Below, piece by piece: positions 41,433 through 50,924 of a DNA stretch of 64,000 bases. Source of the DNA: Microbacterium yannicii (GTDB lineage Bacteria > Actinomycetota > Actinomycetes > Actinomycetales > Microbacteriaceae); NCBI RefSeq assembly GCF_024055635.1, contig NZ_JAMXMB010000025.1, forward strand, positions 62,001 to 126,000. The letters are read 5' to 3'. A program made the position numbers and the translations under genes. Under the pieces are notes generated by a model. That model saw only the letters and a program-made list of their open reading frames with translations, was not told the DNA's origin and did no database searches. Each line of letters opens with the position of its first letter. Positions within the stretch are counted from its first letter, which is position 1.

Positions 41433-42221
41433 GTGACTTCCGACCTCGTACCCGGCGCCGACGACACCGCCGGCGATACGGCGGAAGCTTCCGGATCCCT
41501 TCCCGTCCCGGCGCGCCGGATGGGCATCACCTACGCCCTGGGTCGCCAGATCATCCGGCCTCTCGCACGCCTCCTCTACCGCCCGCGCGTCGAGGGCCGG
41601 GCCAACGTCCCGAAGTCCGGCCCGGTCATCTTCGCGAGCAATCATCTGTCGTTCATCGACTCGATCGCGATCCCCGTGGCAGCACCGCGGCCGGTGCACT
41701 TCCTCGCGAAGGCGAGCTACTTCGAGGGCGGGGCATCCCGCTGGTTCTTCACCGCCATCGGCGCGATCCCCGTGCAGCGCGGCGCAGGACAGGCCGCGCT
41801 CGACGCGCTCGACCAGCAGCGCACGCTGCTCGAAGAGGGAAGCGCCGTCGCGCTGTACCCCGAGGGCACCCGCTCACTCGACGGCCGTCTCTACAAGGGG
41901 CGGACGGGGGTGGCGTTCCTCGCACTGCAGACCGGCGCGCCCGTCGTACCCGTCGGGCTCATCGGCACCGACGACGTCATGCCCGTCGGCGCGAAGATGC
42001 CCTCGCTCACGCATCGCATCACCGTCAGGTTCGGCGAACCCCTCGACCTTGCGCACCACGGTCCGGCATCGTCGGGCAAGGCCCGTCGGCTTGCGACCGA
42101 CGAGATCATGGCCGCGATCCACGCCCTGTCGGGTCAGGAGCTCGCGAACGCCTACAACGAGGTTCCGGCGCAGAACCCGATCGACCGCATCAAGCAGGTC
42201 CTCCCCCACGAGCGCCGCTGA
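41433..42221 (+). CDS. 1-acyl-sn-glycerol-3-phosphate acyltransferase-family enzyme
   Basis: The PlsC-type acyltransferase domain shows the catalytic NHLSFIDS (NHx4D), the substrate-binding VALYPEGTRSLDGRLYKG (PEGTRS) and later GAPVVPVGLIGTDD. The enzyme transfers a fatty acyl chain to lysophosphatidic acid or a related lipid on the inner membrane face. I use GTG at 41433 (262 residues), 6 nt after TACCCT; in-frame starts at 41364 and later ATGs would add up to 23 residues with no ribosome site. It is convergent with the OsmC gene. Confidence 0.85.
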   Translation: MTSDLVPGADDTAGDTAEASGSLPVPARRMGITYALGRQIIRPLARLLYRPRVEGRANVPKSGPVIFASNHLSFIDSIAIPVAAPRPVHFLAKASYFEGGASRWFFTAIGAIPVQRGAGQAALDALDQQRTLLEEGSAVALYPEGTRSLDGRLYKGRTGVAFLALQTGAPVVPVGLIGTDDVMPVGAKMPSLTHRITVRFGEPLDLAHHGPASSGKARRLATDEIMAAIHALSGQELANAYNEVPAQNPIDRIKQVLPHERR

Positions 42222-42245
42222 CGACCGCCCCCGTGCGGGGTTCTC

Positions 42246-42722
42246 TCAGGACGACGCGACCACGATCGTGGGCTCGTGCCGCACCGGGAAGTTGACCGAG
42301 TTCGCGATGAAGCACCACTCGGCCGCCTGCGCGTGCGCGGCGGTTGCGGCATCCGTCATCGAGGCATCCGCGACGGTCACGCGCGGCCGCAGCACGACCT
42401 CCCGGAACGCGCCGCCGCCGCGCCCGTCTTCGACCATGAGACCGGATGCCTCGTCTTCGTAGCCCACGACCACCACGCCGGCCTGTACACACGCGTGGAG
42501 GTACGACAGCAGGTGGCACTCGCTGAGGGCGGCGACGAGCATGTCCTCGGGGTTCCAGCGGGACGGATCGCCGCGGAAGGGCTTGTCGGCCGAGGCCGCG
42601 AGAGCGGGCTTTCCGTCGATCTCGATCGTCACGGCACGGTCGTAGTCCCGGTAGCCGGAGGTGCCGGTGCCGCGGTCACCGGTCCACGTCGACCGAACGG
42701 CGTATCGGTGCTCACCCCACAT
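42246..42722 (-). CDS. OsmC-family peroxide-reducing protein
   Basis: This 158-residue protein has the OsmC fold, with the first redox cysteine in LVAALSECHLLSYLHAC and the second in AAEWCFIANSVNFPV. OsmC/Ohr proteins reduce organic or inorganic peroxides with a lipoyl or thiol partner. The extra cysteine in LHAC is unusual enough to note. The ATG follows CAGACT by 6 nt. It is divergent from the asparaginase gene. Confidence 0.85.
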   Translation of the reverse strand: MWGEHRYAVRSTWTGDRGTGTSGYRDYDRAVTIEIDGKPALAASADKPFRGDPSRWNPEDMLVAALSECHLLSYLHACVQAGVVVVGYEDEASGLMVEDGRGGGAFREVVLRPRVTVADASMTDAATAAHAQAAEWCFIANSVNFPVRHEPTIVVASS

Positions 42723-42728
42723 GCGGAC

Positions 42729-42768
42729 AGTCTGTCATGCGGGCGCACCGCGACCGCGGCGGTAGGCT
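42729..42768. promoter_or_regulatory. Divergent leaderless promoters of OsmC and asparaginase genes
   Basis: On the minus strand CAGACT at 42729-42734 lies 6 nt before the OsmC ATG. On the plus strand TAGGCT at 42763-42768 lies 6 nt before the asparaginase GTG. The gap between the start codons is only 52 nt. Confidence 0.55.
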
Positions 42769-42774
42769 GTCGGG

Positions 42775-43764
42775 GTGCCGCAGACCTTCGCCGCAGCCGA
42801 CGCCGTCGAACTCGCCGTTGTCGAACGCAGCGGATTCATCGAGTCCCGACACGCGGGCATCGCCATCGTGCTGGCCGCCGACGGCACCATCGCCGAGAAG
42901 CTCGGGGATCCGTCGGCACTGATCCTCCCCCGTTCGAGCCTCAAGCCGCTCCAGGCGCTGGCGTGCCTGACGGCGGGCGCGCCGCTGGAGGGCGAGCGGC
43001 TGGGGCTCGCGACCGCGAGCCATGCGGGCACCGACCGTCATGTCGCCGTCGTCCGCGACATCCTCTCGCTCGCTCAGCTCGGCGAGGAGGACCTCGGCTG
43101 CCCGGCGGCCTGGCCCAGCGACACCACCACCCGGGACGAGATGGTGCGCGAGCTCGGTCAGCCGGCGCGCATCCGCATGAACTGCTCCGGCAAGCACGCG
43201 ACCATGCTGCTCACCAGCGTCGTCAACGGGTGGGAGCCGGAGGGCTACCTGGCGCCGGATCACCCGGTGCAGATCCTCATCCGCGAGACGATCGAGCGCC
43301 TCATCGGTGAGAAGATCGCCGCGACCGCCGTCGACGGCTGCGGCGCTCCCGTCTACGCCATGACCCTGTTCGGCCTCGCCCGGGCGATCCACCGCATCGG
43401 CAACTCGTCGACGACCTCGCCCTTCGCGCTGCACCGCAGTGCCGGCGCGCTGGTCGATGCCGTACGCGCGAACCCCTGGACCATCGACGGCCCCGGCCGC
43501 GCCGACACGATCGCCATCGAACGCCTCGGCGTCTTCGCCAAGGGCGGCGCCGAGGGCGTCATGGTCATGGCGGCGGCCAACGGCACCACGGTGGCGCTCA
43601 AGATGCTGGACGGCAGCGGTCGCGCGGCGACCGCGGTCGCGCTGCGACTGCTGGAGCGCCACGGCGCGCTCGCATCGTCCGACGTCGCCGACACCATCTC
43701 GCGACTTCCCCTCGCCGTCACCGGCGGCGGGCAGGATGTCGGGGCCATCCGCCCCGCCTTCTAG
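42775..43764 (+). CDS. L-asparaginase II-family protein
   Basis: This 329-residue protein of the asparaginase II family has the blocks LILPRSSLKPLQALACLTAG, LATASHAGTDRHVAVVRDIL, RMNCSGKHATMLLT and AVDGCGAPVYAMTLFGLARA. Members hydrolyse asparagine to aspartate and ammonia; they are unrelated to the EcA-type enzymes. The GTG start is 6 nt after TAGGCT. Alanine dehydrogenase follows 56 nt later on the same strand, so the two may be co-transcribed for nitrogen release. Confidence 0.88.
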   Translation: MPQTFAAADAVELAVVERSGFIESRHAGIAIVLAADGTIAEKLGDPSALILPRSSLKPLQALACLTAGAPLEGERLGLATASHAGTDRHVAVVRDILSLAQLGEEDLGCPAAWPSDTTTRDEMVRELGQPARIRMNCSGKHATMLLTSVVNGWEPEGYLAPDHPVQILIRETIERLIGEKIAATAVDGCGAPVYAMTLFGLARAIHRIGNSSTTSPFALHRSAGALVDAVRANPWTIDGPGRADTIAIERLGVFAKGGAEGVMVMAAANGTTVALKMLDGSGRAATAVALRLLERHGALASSDVADTISRLPLAVTGGGQDVGAIRPAF

Positions 43765-43820
43765 AGGCGCTCCCACAAGGAGCCCGAGCGCTCCAACGGC
43801 GGAGCGGAAAGGATCACACG

Positions 43821-44936
43821 ATGCGGATCAGTGTCCCCACCGAGGTGAAGAACAACGAGTACCGGGTCGCCCTCACTCCCGCAGGAGTGCACGACCTGGT
43901 CGCGTCGGGCCACGAGGTGTTCGTGCAGCGCGGCGCCGGCGAGGGCTCCTCGATGCCCGATGCGGAGTACGAGGCGGCCGGAGCGGTGCTGCTGGACGAC
44001 GCCGCCGACGTGTGGGCACGGGCGGAGCTGCTCCTGAAGGTCAAGGAGCCGATCTCGAGCGAGTACGGCTATTTCCGCGACGACCTCGTCCTGTTCACCT
44101 ACCTCCACCTCGCCGCGGACCGGCCGCTGACGGAGCGGCTGGTGGCGGACGGCGTCACGGCCATCGCCTATGAGACCGTCCAGCTCTCCGGCGGGGGCCT
44201 CCCCCTTCTTGCGCCCATGAGCGAGGTCGCCGGCCGGCTCGCGCCGACCGTCGGCGCGGCGACGCTGATGCGATCCGCAGGCGGTCTCGGCCTTCTCATG
44301 TCGGGCGTTCCGGGCACGCGGCCGGCAGCGGTGACGGTGATCGGCGGAGGCGTCGCGGGCGCGAACGCGGCAGTGATCGCGGTCGGCATGGGTGCCGACG
44401 TGACAGTCTTCGACACCAACGTGCAGCGGCTCCGGTACCTCGACGATCATTTCCAGGGACGGGTGAAGACGGCGGCCTCGAACCCGCTCGACCTCGACCG
44501 CGCCGTCGTCTCGTCGGATCTCGTCATCGGATCCGTGCTCATCCCCGGCGCGAAAGCTCCGAAGCTCGTCACGAACGACATGGTGGCGCGCATGCGTCCG
44601 GGCTCGGTGCTCGTCGACATCGCCGTGGACCAGGGCGGCTGCTTCGAAGACACGCACGCCACCACGCACGCCGACCCGACGTTCCCGGTGCACGGCAGCA
44701 TCTTCTATTGCGTCGCCAACATGCCCGGCGCGGTGCCCAACACGTCGACCTCGGCGCTGACGAACGCGACGCTCCCCTACATCCGCCAGATCGTCCGGCG
44801 CGGGTGGCGGGAAGCGCTTCGCTCGGACCCCGCGCTGGCGGCCGGCCTCAACACCGTGGGTGGGCGCATCGTGAACGCCGGTGTCGCGACGGCGCACGAC
44901 TTCGAGCTCTCACCGCTGGACGCCGCGCTGGCCTGA
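43821..44936 (+). CDS. ald: Alanine dehydrogenase
   Basis: Ald interconverts alanine and pyruvate with NAD and ammonia. The 371-residue protein has MRISVPTEVKNNEYRVALTP, the catalytic lysine in LLKVKEPI, the histidine in FTYLHLAADR, the NAD-binding VIGGGVAGANAAVIA and the MPGAVPNTSTSALTNATLPY block. The ATG has GGAAAGGATC upstream, so this gene uses an ordinary ribosome site. It is flanked by asparaginase and followed by a strong hairpin. Confidence 0.96.
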   Translation: MRISVPTEVKNNEYRVALTPAGVHDLVASGHEVFVQRGAGEGSSMPDAEYEAAGAVLLDDAADVWARAELLLKVKEPISSEYGYFRDDLVLFTYLHLAADRPLTERLVADGVTAIAYETVQLSGGGLPLLAPMSEVAGRLAPTVGAATLMRSAGGLGLLMSGVPGTRPAAVTVIGGGVAGANAAVIAVGMGADVTVFDTNVQRLRYLDDHFQGRVKTAASNPLDLDRAVVSSDLVIGSVLIPGAKAPKLVTNDMVARMRPGSVLVDIAVDQGGCFEDTHATTHADPTFPVHGSIFYCVANMPGAVPNTSTSALTNATLPYIRQIVRRGWREALRSDPALAAGLNTVGGRIVNAGVATAHDFELSPLDAALA

Positions 44937-44948
44937 GCCCTGTGACCG

Positions 44949-44975
44949 ACCCCCGGGTGCCCCGCACCCGGGGGT
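44949..44975 (+). terminator. Hairpin after alanine dehydrogenase
   Basis: ACCCCCGGGTGC at 44949-44960 pairs perfectly with GCACCCGGGGGT at 44964-44975 across a 3-nt loop, 13 nt after the ald stop. There is no T-run beyond TTCGG. Confidence 0.7.
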
Positions 44976-45016
44976 TCGGCATGCGCGCCCGCAGTGCGGA
45001 TGTCGGAGCGGCGCGC

Positions 45017-45022
45017 CACACT
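45017..45022 (+). promoter_or_regulatory. -10-like CACACT, 6 nt before the DUF5655 gene
   Basis: CACACT, GGGGCG, ATG. It has a weak first base but the same spacing. Confidence 0.35.
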
Positions 45023-45028
45023 GGGGCG

Positions 45029-45409
45029 ATGACCGAACAGCACGAATGGACGGTGGAAGACCATCTGCGCGGCGCGGAGCCCGAGGCCGTGCGGCTGTGG
45101 CACGCCGTCGACGAGCTCATCCGCTCGTTCGGCGCGGTGACGCATGCGGTGTCCAAGACGACGGTGACCTTCCGCGGGCCGCGCCGAGGCTTCGCGGGTG
45201 CCCGGCCGGTGCGGCAGGGGGTGCGCGGGTACTTCGACCTCATGCGCGAGCTGCCGCCCGACTCCAGGATCCTCGGCGTCTCACCCTACGGGCCGCGCCT
45301 GTTCGTGCATCAGTTCCGTCTCACCGACGAGGGCCGGTTCGATGAGACGTTCGCGTCGTGGCTGCGGGAGGCCTACGAGGTGGGTTGCGGGGCGCACCTC
45401 CGGCCCTGA
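45029..45409 (+). CDS. DUF5655-domain protein
   Basis: This 126-residue protein resembles DUF5655, a fold also seen at the end of some restriction-modification-linked proteins, with the blocks VRLWHAVDELIRSFG, VSKTTVTFRGPRRGFAGARP and LFVHQFRLTDEGRFDETF. It has no membrane segment and no clear catalytic residue. Its function is unknown. It lies after alanine dehydrogenase on the same strand and is convergent with the permease gene. The 98-nt gap after it holds two exact tandem copies of CGGCGGAGTCGGCCG at 45475-45504. Confidence 0.75.
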   Translation: MTEQHEWTVEDHLRGAEPEAVRLWHAVDELIRSFGAVTHAVSKTTVTFRGPRRGFAGARPVRQGVRGYFDLMRELPPDSRILGVSPYGPRLFVHQFRLTDEGRFDETFASWLREAYEVGCGAHLRP

Positions 45410-45507
45410 GACTGCCGGACCGTCAATCGACCCCCGGCGGCACGACCTGCTTCACCGCACCGGCCGGATGCCGCGGCGGAGTCGGCCGCGGCGGAGTCGG
45501 CCGAAGC

Positions 45508-47073
45508 TCAGGCGAGGCCGCCGTCGATCGACCGGGAGAAGTCGGCCGGGTCCTCCGGAACGAGCACCTCCGTGTCACGGTTGAGGCTCTCGCCGCGGAA
45601 GAAGGTCTTCGCTCGCGGGAAGGCGAACCAGAGGAACATCAGGAGCACGCCGAACGCAAGGGAGCCGATACCCAGGACGAAGGTGCCGCCGATGCCGAGG
45701 AGCACGGTGTAGCCGTAGTCGACGTCGTACATGTCGATCGCCGACTGGACGAAGGCGTACGTCAGCATCAGTGCGCCCAGCAGGGGGAAGAGGAACCGGT
45801 AGAAGAAGTTCCGCGCCGAGGTGAAGAGGTCGCGGCGGAAGTACCAGACGCAGGCGAAGCCGGTGATGGCGTAGTAGAACGCGATGGCGAGACCCAGCGA
45901 GAGGATCGAGTCCTGCAGGATGTTGTCGCTGATCAGGGTCATGCCGATGTAGTAGACCGACGCGACGATGCCCATGACCAGCGTGGAGAAGGACGGCGTC
46001 TTGTAGCGCGGGTGCACCGAGGCGAACCTCCGCGGGAGGGCCTTGTACGCCGCCATCGCCAGCGTTCCCCGTGCCGTGGGCAGGATCGTGGTCTGCGTGG
46101 AAGAGATCGCCGAGATCATGACGGCGACGACGAGCACCCAGCCGAGGGGGCCCAGCAGTCCGTCCTTGATCGCCAGGAAGAAGTCGTCGGCGTTCGCCTC
46201 GTTGCCGAGGCCCGTGCCGTCGCTGCCCAGACCCGCGTACATCATCGCAGCGACGGTGACTCCCACGTATGTCACCAGCAGGATGACGGTGGTCAGCAGA
46301 GCCGCCCGTCCGGGGATGCGCTTGGGATCCTTGGTCTCCTCGTTCAGGGCGAGGCAGGTGTCCCAGCCCCAGTAGATGAAGAGCGCGAGCAGGATGGACT
46401 CGACGAACCCGCCCCACTCCGTGAACGCCAACGGGTTGAACCACGACCAGTCGAACGGAGTCGGGTCGGGAGCGCTGCCCGCGAAGAACTGCCACAGCGC
46501 GGCGACGACGAAGATCGCCAGGGCCAGATACTGGATGCCGAGCAGGATGTTCTGGATCCGCTCGCCGATCTCGACGCCGCGCCAGCTGACCCACGTCATC
46601 GCGGCGATGAACACGACGCCGGTCGCCGTCACCAGGGGGACGTTGTCGGAGAGCAGCGCGTCCTCCGGATTGCCGACGAACCCGTCGATGAGCGCCCAGA
46701 AGTAGATGCCGGCGATCTGCGCCAGGTTCGCGAGCACGACCATGCCGGCGACGGCGACGCCCCATCCGCCCATCCATCCCACCCATGGCCCGAACGCCTT
46801 GGTGCCCCACGTGAACGTGGTGCCGCAGTCGGGCACCGCGTTGTTCAGCTCGCGGTACGCGAACGCGATGAAGAGCATCGGGATGAACGCGATGACGAAC
46901 GCGATGGGCGCCTGGGCACCGACCGCGAGGACGACGAACCCGAGGGTCGCCACCAGGGAGTACACCGGGGCGGTGGACGCGAGGCCGATGACGGTGGAGC
47001 CCCAGAGGCCCAGCGTGCCGGCGGCGAGCCCTTTGCCCTCGGGCCGTTGCAGATCGATCGGGGTTGTAGCCAC
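45508..47073 (-). CDS. APC-superfamily amino-acid permease
   Basis: This 521-residue protein has 12 or more hydrophobic segments and typical APC blocks: LGLWGSTVIGLASTAPVYSL near the N-terminus, AYRELNNAVPDCGTTFTWGT, and SILLALFIYWGWDTCLALNE, where the conserved glutamate falls in ALNEETKDPKRIPG. It moves amino acids or a related compound across the cytoplasmic membrane. The GTG start lies 6 nt after TAACGT, and that hexamer overlaps the last codons of the FtsK/EccC-like gene. Confidence 0.88.
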   Translation of the reverse strand: MATTPIDLQRPEGKGLAAGTLGLWGSTVIGLASTAPVYSLVATLGFVVLAVGAQAPIAFVIAFIPMLFIAFAYRELNNAVPDCGTTFTWGTKAFGPWVGWMGGWGVAVAGMVVLANLAQIAGIYFWALIDGFVGNPEDALLSDNVPLVTATGVVFIAAMTWVSWRGVEIGERIQNILLGIQYLALAIFVVAALWQFFAGSAPDPTPFDWSWFNPLAFTEWGGFVESILLALFIYWGWDTCLALNEETKDPKRIPGRAALLTTVILLVTYVGVTVAAMMYAGLGSDGTGLGNEANADDFFLAIKDGLLGPLGWVLVVAVMISAISSTQTTILPTARGTLAMAAYKALPRRFASVHPRYKTPSFSTLVMGIVASVYYIGMTLISDNILQDSILSLGLAIAFYYAITGFACVWYFRRDLFTSARNFFYRFLFPLLGALMLTYAFVQSAIDMYDVDYGYTVLLGIGGTFVLGIGSLAFGVLLMFLWFAFPRAKTFFRGESLNRDTEVLVPEDPADFSRSIDGGLA

Positions 47074-47079
47074 AGTGTG

Positions 47080-47085
47080 ACGTTA
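47080..47085 (-). promoter_or_regulatory. -10-like TAACGT of the permease, overlapping the upstream gene's stop
   Basis: TAACGT, CACACT, GTG. The TAA of the hexamer is also the stop codon of the FtsK/EccC-like gene. Confidence 0.5.
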
Positions 47086-49952
47086 AGCGCTGGGAGATGA
47101 GCCGGTCAACACGGTCCCCCGACGGTTCGGCTGGACATCGTCGATGGGAAGGACAATGCGGACGGGGTCCGCGCCGGAGGAGATGAGCCAGGCGCGCCCC
47201 GCTCCCGGCTCGCAGTACGGCGGTACGCCGCGGAATCCCGCCACGACGCGAAGCTCCGCGGCGCACGATGTGTCGATGACCAGATCGTGGTCACCGCGCA
47301 CATCAGCCAGTAGACGCCAGTGACGCTGCCAGTCGTCCGGTTCCCCCACGACGACCACACAGCCCTCGGCCGCAGGCGCGGGATGGGCCACGTAGTCGTC
47401 CACCTCGACCACCCGCACGCCCTGCTCCTGCCAGGCGGCGTGCGCCCGGCGCCCCGTGGGCGACCGGCGCGCGACCACACCGGTGAGCCGTGCCGTCGGC
47501 ATCCAGGCCTCTTCCACGGCTTCGGTCTCGGGCAGCGCGGTCGGCGCGGCCGCGATCTGCACCGCTCGGCCGTCCAGGCGGCCACGCCCGGGCGGGGCGG
47601 AAGGATCGAAGCCCGACGGATCGCCGCCGGCAGCCGCGTGGTCGACGCGCGACGGGTAGGGAAGGATCAGCCGCCGCGGGAACAGCTCGGCGACGCGCGA
47701 CACCGCGCCGGTGAGCCGATGGGCTCCCGCGACGACGAGCACGCCGGCGCCGCCCGCGCGGCGCACGAGCTCCTCGACGCGCTCGAGCACCACATGCGCG
47801 TACTCGGCCGGCAGGCGCAGCGCCACCGCGTCGAGGTCGTCGATCAGCACGGCCGAGCCCGCCGGAGGAAGTCGGTCGTGCAGAGATGACAAGGCGTCCC
47901 ACAGGCGTTCCGGGTGCGCCGGTACGCGGACGACCATCTCCCGCGACTGGGTCGCGATCACCTCGAGCGCGTTGGAGACACCGGAACCCGGCCCGCCGAG
48001 CACGAGCAGTCCGCGATCGGCCGGAGTGACGAGTGCCACCGGCTGGCGTTGACGCTCCGGCTCGTCCGCCAGGCCGAGAAGCACGCCTCCCGCGGGGAGG
48101 ACGTCCGGCGCCTCCGACGCGTGGGCCGCGAGTTCGTCGACCGTCAGCAGGGCGGGGAGGGCCGGCAGCCACGGGCGCGACGGAGGACGGCGACCGGTGC
48201 GCAGGGCGGCCACGGCGACGTCCTCGGGGGTCGACAGCGCGATCCGCACCTGCTGCGGCGCGGCGTCGCCCGCGCGGCGCACGAACGCGGTCCCCCGCCC
48301 CGCTGTCCCGCCGGGCAGACGCGCGGCGTCGTCGGTGCCGAGGAGCGCACGGCTGTCGGCGGGGTCTGTGACGCGGAGGCTGACGCGCAATGGACAGTTC
48401 GCGAGCAGGTTGTCCCTGACGACGCCCGCCGACCGCTGGGTGCCGAGGATGAGGTGGATGCCGAGGGCACGGCCACGTGCGGCCATGTCGGCGAAGAGCG
48501 CATGCAGCTCAGGATGGTCGGCCAGCAGTGCGGCGAACTCGTCGACGACCACGACCAACCGGGGAAGGCGCACACGCGGATCGAGGATGTCGCGAGCGCC
48601 GGCCGCCGCGACAGTGGCCTCGCGGCGTCGCAGTTCGGCACGGAGGCTCTCCATCGCCCGTCGCGCGCCCGAGCCGTCCAGGTCGGTGATCACGCCGGTG
48701 ACGTGCGGCACCCCCGCGAGCCCGTCGAACGCCGTCCCGCCCTTGAAGTCCGCCAGCAGGAACGTCACTTCGTCAGTGGTGCGGGTCGCGCAGAGCGCCA
48801 GGATCCACGTGATCAGCAGCTCGCTCTTGCCGGAGCCGGTCACGCCCGCCACCACGGCGTGAGGGCCGTCGGCGACCAGGTCGACGATGGCCGTCACCCC
48901 GCCCGCCACCCCGATCGCCGCGGGCAGTCCGCGCATCGTCGCTGGCACGGCTGCGAGCAGCGGTGCCAGCGCCAGAGGCTCGCCGCCTTCCCGCAGCAGG
49001 CCGAGGCTGCGTTCGGCGCGGCCGGTCAGCTCACGCGCGATCTCATCGGCCTGCGCCCGCCCGACCGCCTCGGCCCGCACGGGCACCGTGTCGCCGGCGT
49101 GCTCCATGCGGGCGACGCCGGGCGCGTCGACCGTCAGAACGGCCTCGCACCGCGGCGGCAGCGGTTCGCCGGGGTGGCACCGCGCGATCACGACGTCCGC
49201 CTCACCGGGCACCAGTTCGCCGGGGCCGATGACGGCGAGCGCCGTGCCGCTCCGGGCCGCGAAGTGCGGCAGTGCCTCCACCCATTCCAGCGTCGGGCCG
49301 ACCGGGCCGACGATGCGCAGATCACCGGGGGCCAGTGCCAGGCACAGCTGCAGCGCGAGCGCCCGCTGCACGCCCGCCCCGAGCGTGTCGCCGCCGACCA
49401 CCGCGATGCCGGACGTCAGCGGCACGGTGACCGGGGCACCGGCGACCCGGGCTGCGCGGCGGCGCAGCTCGATGGCCTCGGGATCTCCGTCGCCGCCGGT
49501 CACGCGCACGATGCTCTGTCGCTCCCCCTCGCCGACCACGATCGACGCGACCCGGCCGCCGCGCCAGATGTCGCCGTCGCGCGAGACGAGGCGGGCGACA
49601 TCGGGATGCCGCGCCCAAAGCTGTGCACGCTCGCCCGCGTGACGCGCGGCCACCGCGGTTGCGACATCATCGCGGGCCCGCGCGGCGTCAGCCGCCGCCG
49701 TCTGCCGTCCTTCCGCGCCGCTCGGCGCGCATCCAGCACGGTCGCCGCGGCGATCACCGGACCCAGGAGTGCGAACCACAACGAGAACACCGAACCGGTG
49801 ACGAGCCAGAGTGCCACGGCGCCGACGACGGGGACGATCGCGGCCACCAGGGGCAGTGGTGGCCGCGTCGGCGGACGCCATGCGGCGGGAAGCGTCAGTG
49901 GCTCGTCGTCGGAGGCCACCGGGTCGACGATCGGGGAAGCGGTCGAGCGCAT
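47083..49952 (-). pseudogene. FtsK/SpoIIIE (EccC-like) ATPase, frame broken near 49705
   Basis: The N-terminus in one frame (from ATG 49952) reads MRSTASPIVDPVASDDEPLT, then two membrane helices (LPLVAAIVPVVGAVALWLVT; SLWFALLGPVIAAATVL) and DARRAARKDG. The rest lies in another frame from near 49705: AADAARARDDVATAVAARHA, then a large cytosolic region with the first ATPase domain (Walker A GVTGSGKSE, Walker B VVVVDEFAALL) and a second, degenerate one (GGPGSGVSN). Restoring one base joins them into a protein of ~955 residues. The architecture recalls EccC of type VII secretion (two helices, FtsK-type domains). It lies beside a PP2C phosphatase. This could be a real mutation or a sequencing error; both frames are open across the overlap (49500-49952). 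Confidence 0.75.
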
Positions 49953-50018
49953 AGGCCAAGTCCACCGCCCCGGACGCGGGCTCGGACGGCCGAATGAAGG
50001 ATCTGTGGATCCGCCGGC

Positions 50019-50861
50019 TCATTCCCCAGCTGGGGAGGAACCGTGATCGACTGTCGAATCGTCGTCTGCCGCCGAACCGTCCTCAGCGACCGTCGCCGGC
50101 CGGCCGACGTCCAGCACGATCACCGTGATATTGTCGCGTCCGCCGTTCTCGAGCGCCGCCTCGAGCATCGCGGCCGCCGCGTCGGCGGGATCGGAGTTCT
50201 CGTCGAGGAAGTGGCGGATGCCGTAATCCGTGAGCTCCTTCGTCAGCCCGTCCGAGCAGATGACGAACCTGTCCCCCTCGATCACGTCGAGCCGGACGTA
50301 GTCGGGCGTGACGCCCTCGCTGGGTCCCACGGCCCGCGTGATGACGTTGCCGTACGGGTGGTTCTCGGCCTCTTCGGGGCTGAGACGGCCGGCAGCGACC
50401 AGCTCCTGCACGACCGAGTGGTCGGTCGTGATCTGCACGATCGCGCCGTCGCGCACCAGATAGACGCGGGAGTCGCCGATGTTCAGCGTGACCCAGTGCG
50501 GCGCATCCCCCGTGGTGTCGAGGAAGACACCTGTCACCGTGGTGCCGGTGCCGTCATCGGTGGCCTCGGGGTGGGACGCGATGTCCTTCACGGCCCGCGC
50601 CAGCGCCTTCTCGATCGTTTTCGTCGACACGTGGCCGCTGTCGGCGACCGCGCGGAGACGCTCGATGGTGCTGGCACTGGCGATCTCGCCGCCGACGTGG
50701 CCGCCCATGCCGTCCGCCACGACGAAGAGTGGGTACGAGGCGAACATCGCGTCCTGGTTGACCTCACGCCGCCGACCGGTGTCGGTCAGTGCGGCCCACG
50801 AGAGCTCCAGTACGCCACCGGGCACCGGGACGGCGAGAGACTCGGTGGAAACCTCGGGCAC
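50019..50861 (-). CDS. PP2C-type serine/threonine phosphatase
   Basis: This 280-residue protein phosphatase of the PPM/PP2C family has TDTGRRREVNQDAMFA, LFVVADGMGGHVGGEIAS, the threonine block GTGTTVTGVF, TLNIGDSRVYLVRDG, FVICSDGLTKELTD and GGRDNITVIVLD, which supply the metal-binding aspartates. It removes phosphate from Ser/Thr, probably reversing a protein kinase not seen here. The GTG at 50861 is chosen because GGGGAGG lies 7 nt upstream. It is on the same strand as, and just upstream of, the FtsK/EccC-like gene (67-nt gap), which suggests a shared role. Confidence 0.9.
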   Translation of the reverse strand: MPEVSTESLAVPVPGGVLELSWAALTDTGRRREVNQDAMFASYPLFVVADGMGGHVGGEIASASTIERLRAVADSGHVSTKTIEKALARAVKDIASHPEATDDGTGTTVTGVFLDTTGDAPHWVTLNIGDSRVYLVRDGAIVQITTDHSVVQELVAAGRLSPEEAENHPYGNVITRAVGPSEGVTPDYVRLDVIEGDRFVICSDGLTKELTDYGIRHFLDENSDPADAAAAMLEAALENGGRDNITVIVLDVGRPATVAEDGSAADDDSTVDHGSSPAGE

Positions 50862-50924
50862 GCCGTGTCCTCCCCGTACGATGCACACGGGCCCTACGCC
50901 CCTGCGTCCTCACATACTAGTGGG

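Noticed and set aside
45475..45504. Two tandem 15-bp copies as a regulatory site
   Set aside because: They lie between 3' ends of convergent genes and are a simple GC-rich duplication with no other support.
49690..49720. Programmed -1 ribosomal frameshift in the FtsK/EccC-like gene
   Set aside because: No X-XXY-YYZ heptamer or clear downstream pseudoknot is visible; a single-base indel is simpler. Kept as a test in the findings.
47914..50046. Long plus-strand ORF opposite the FtsK/EccC-like gene
   Set aside because: It is Arg/His-rich with no domain and no start signal; the opposite strand carries Walker motifs.
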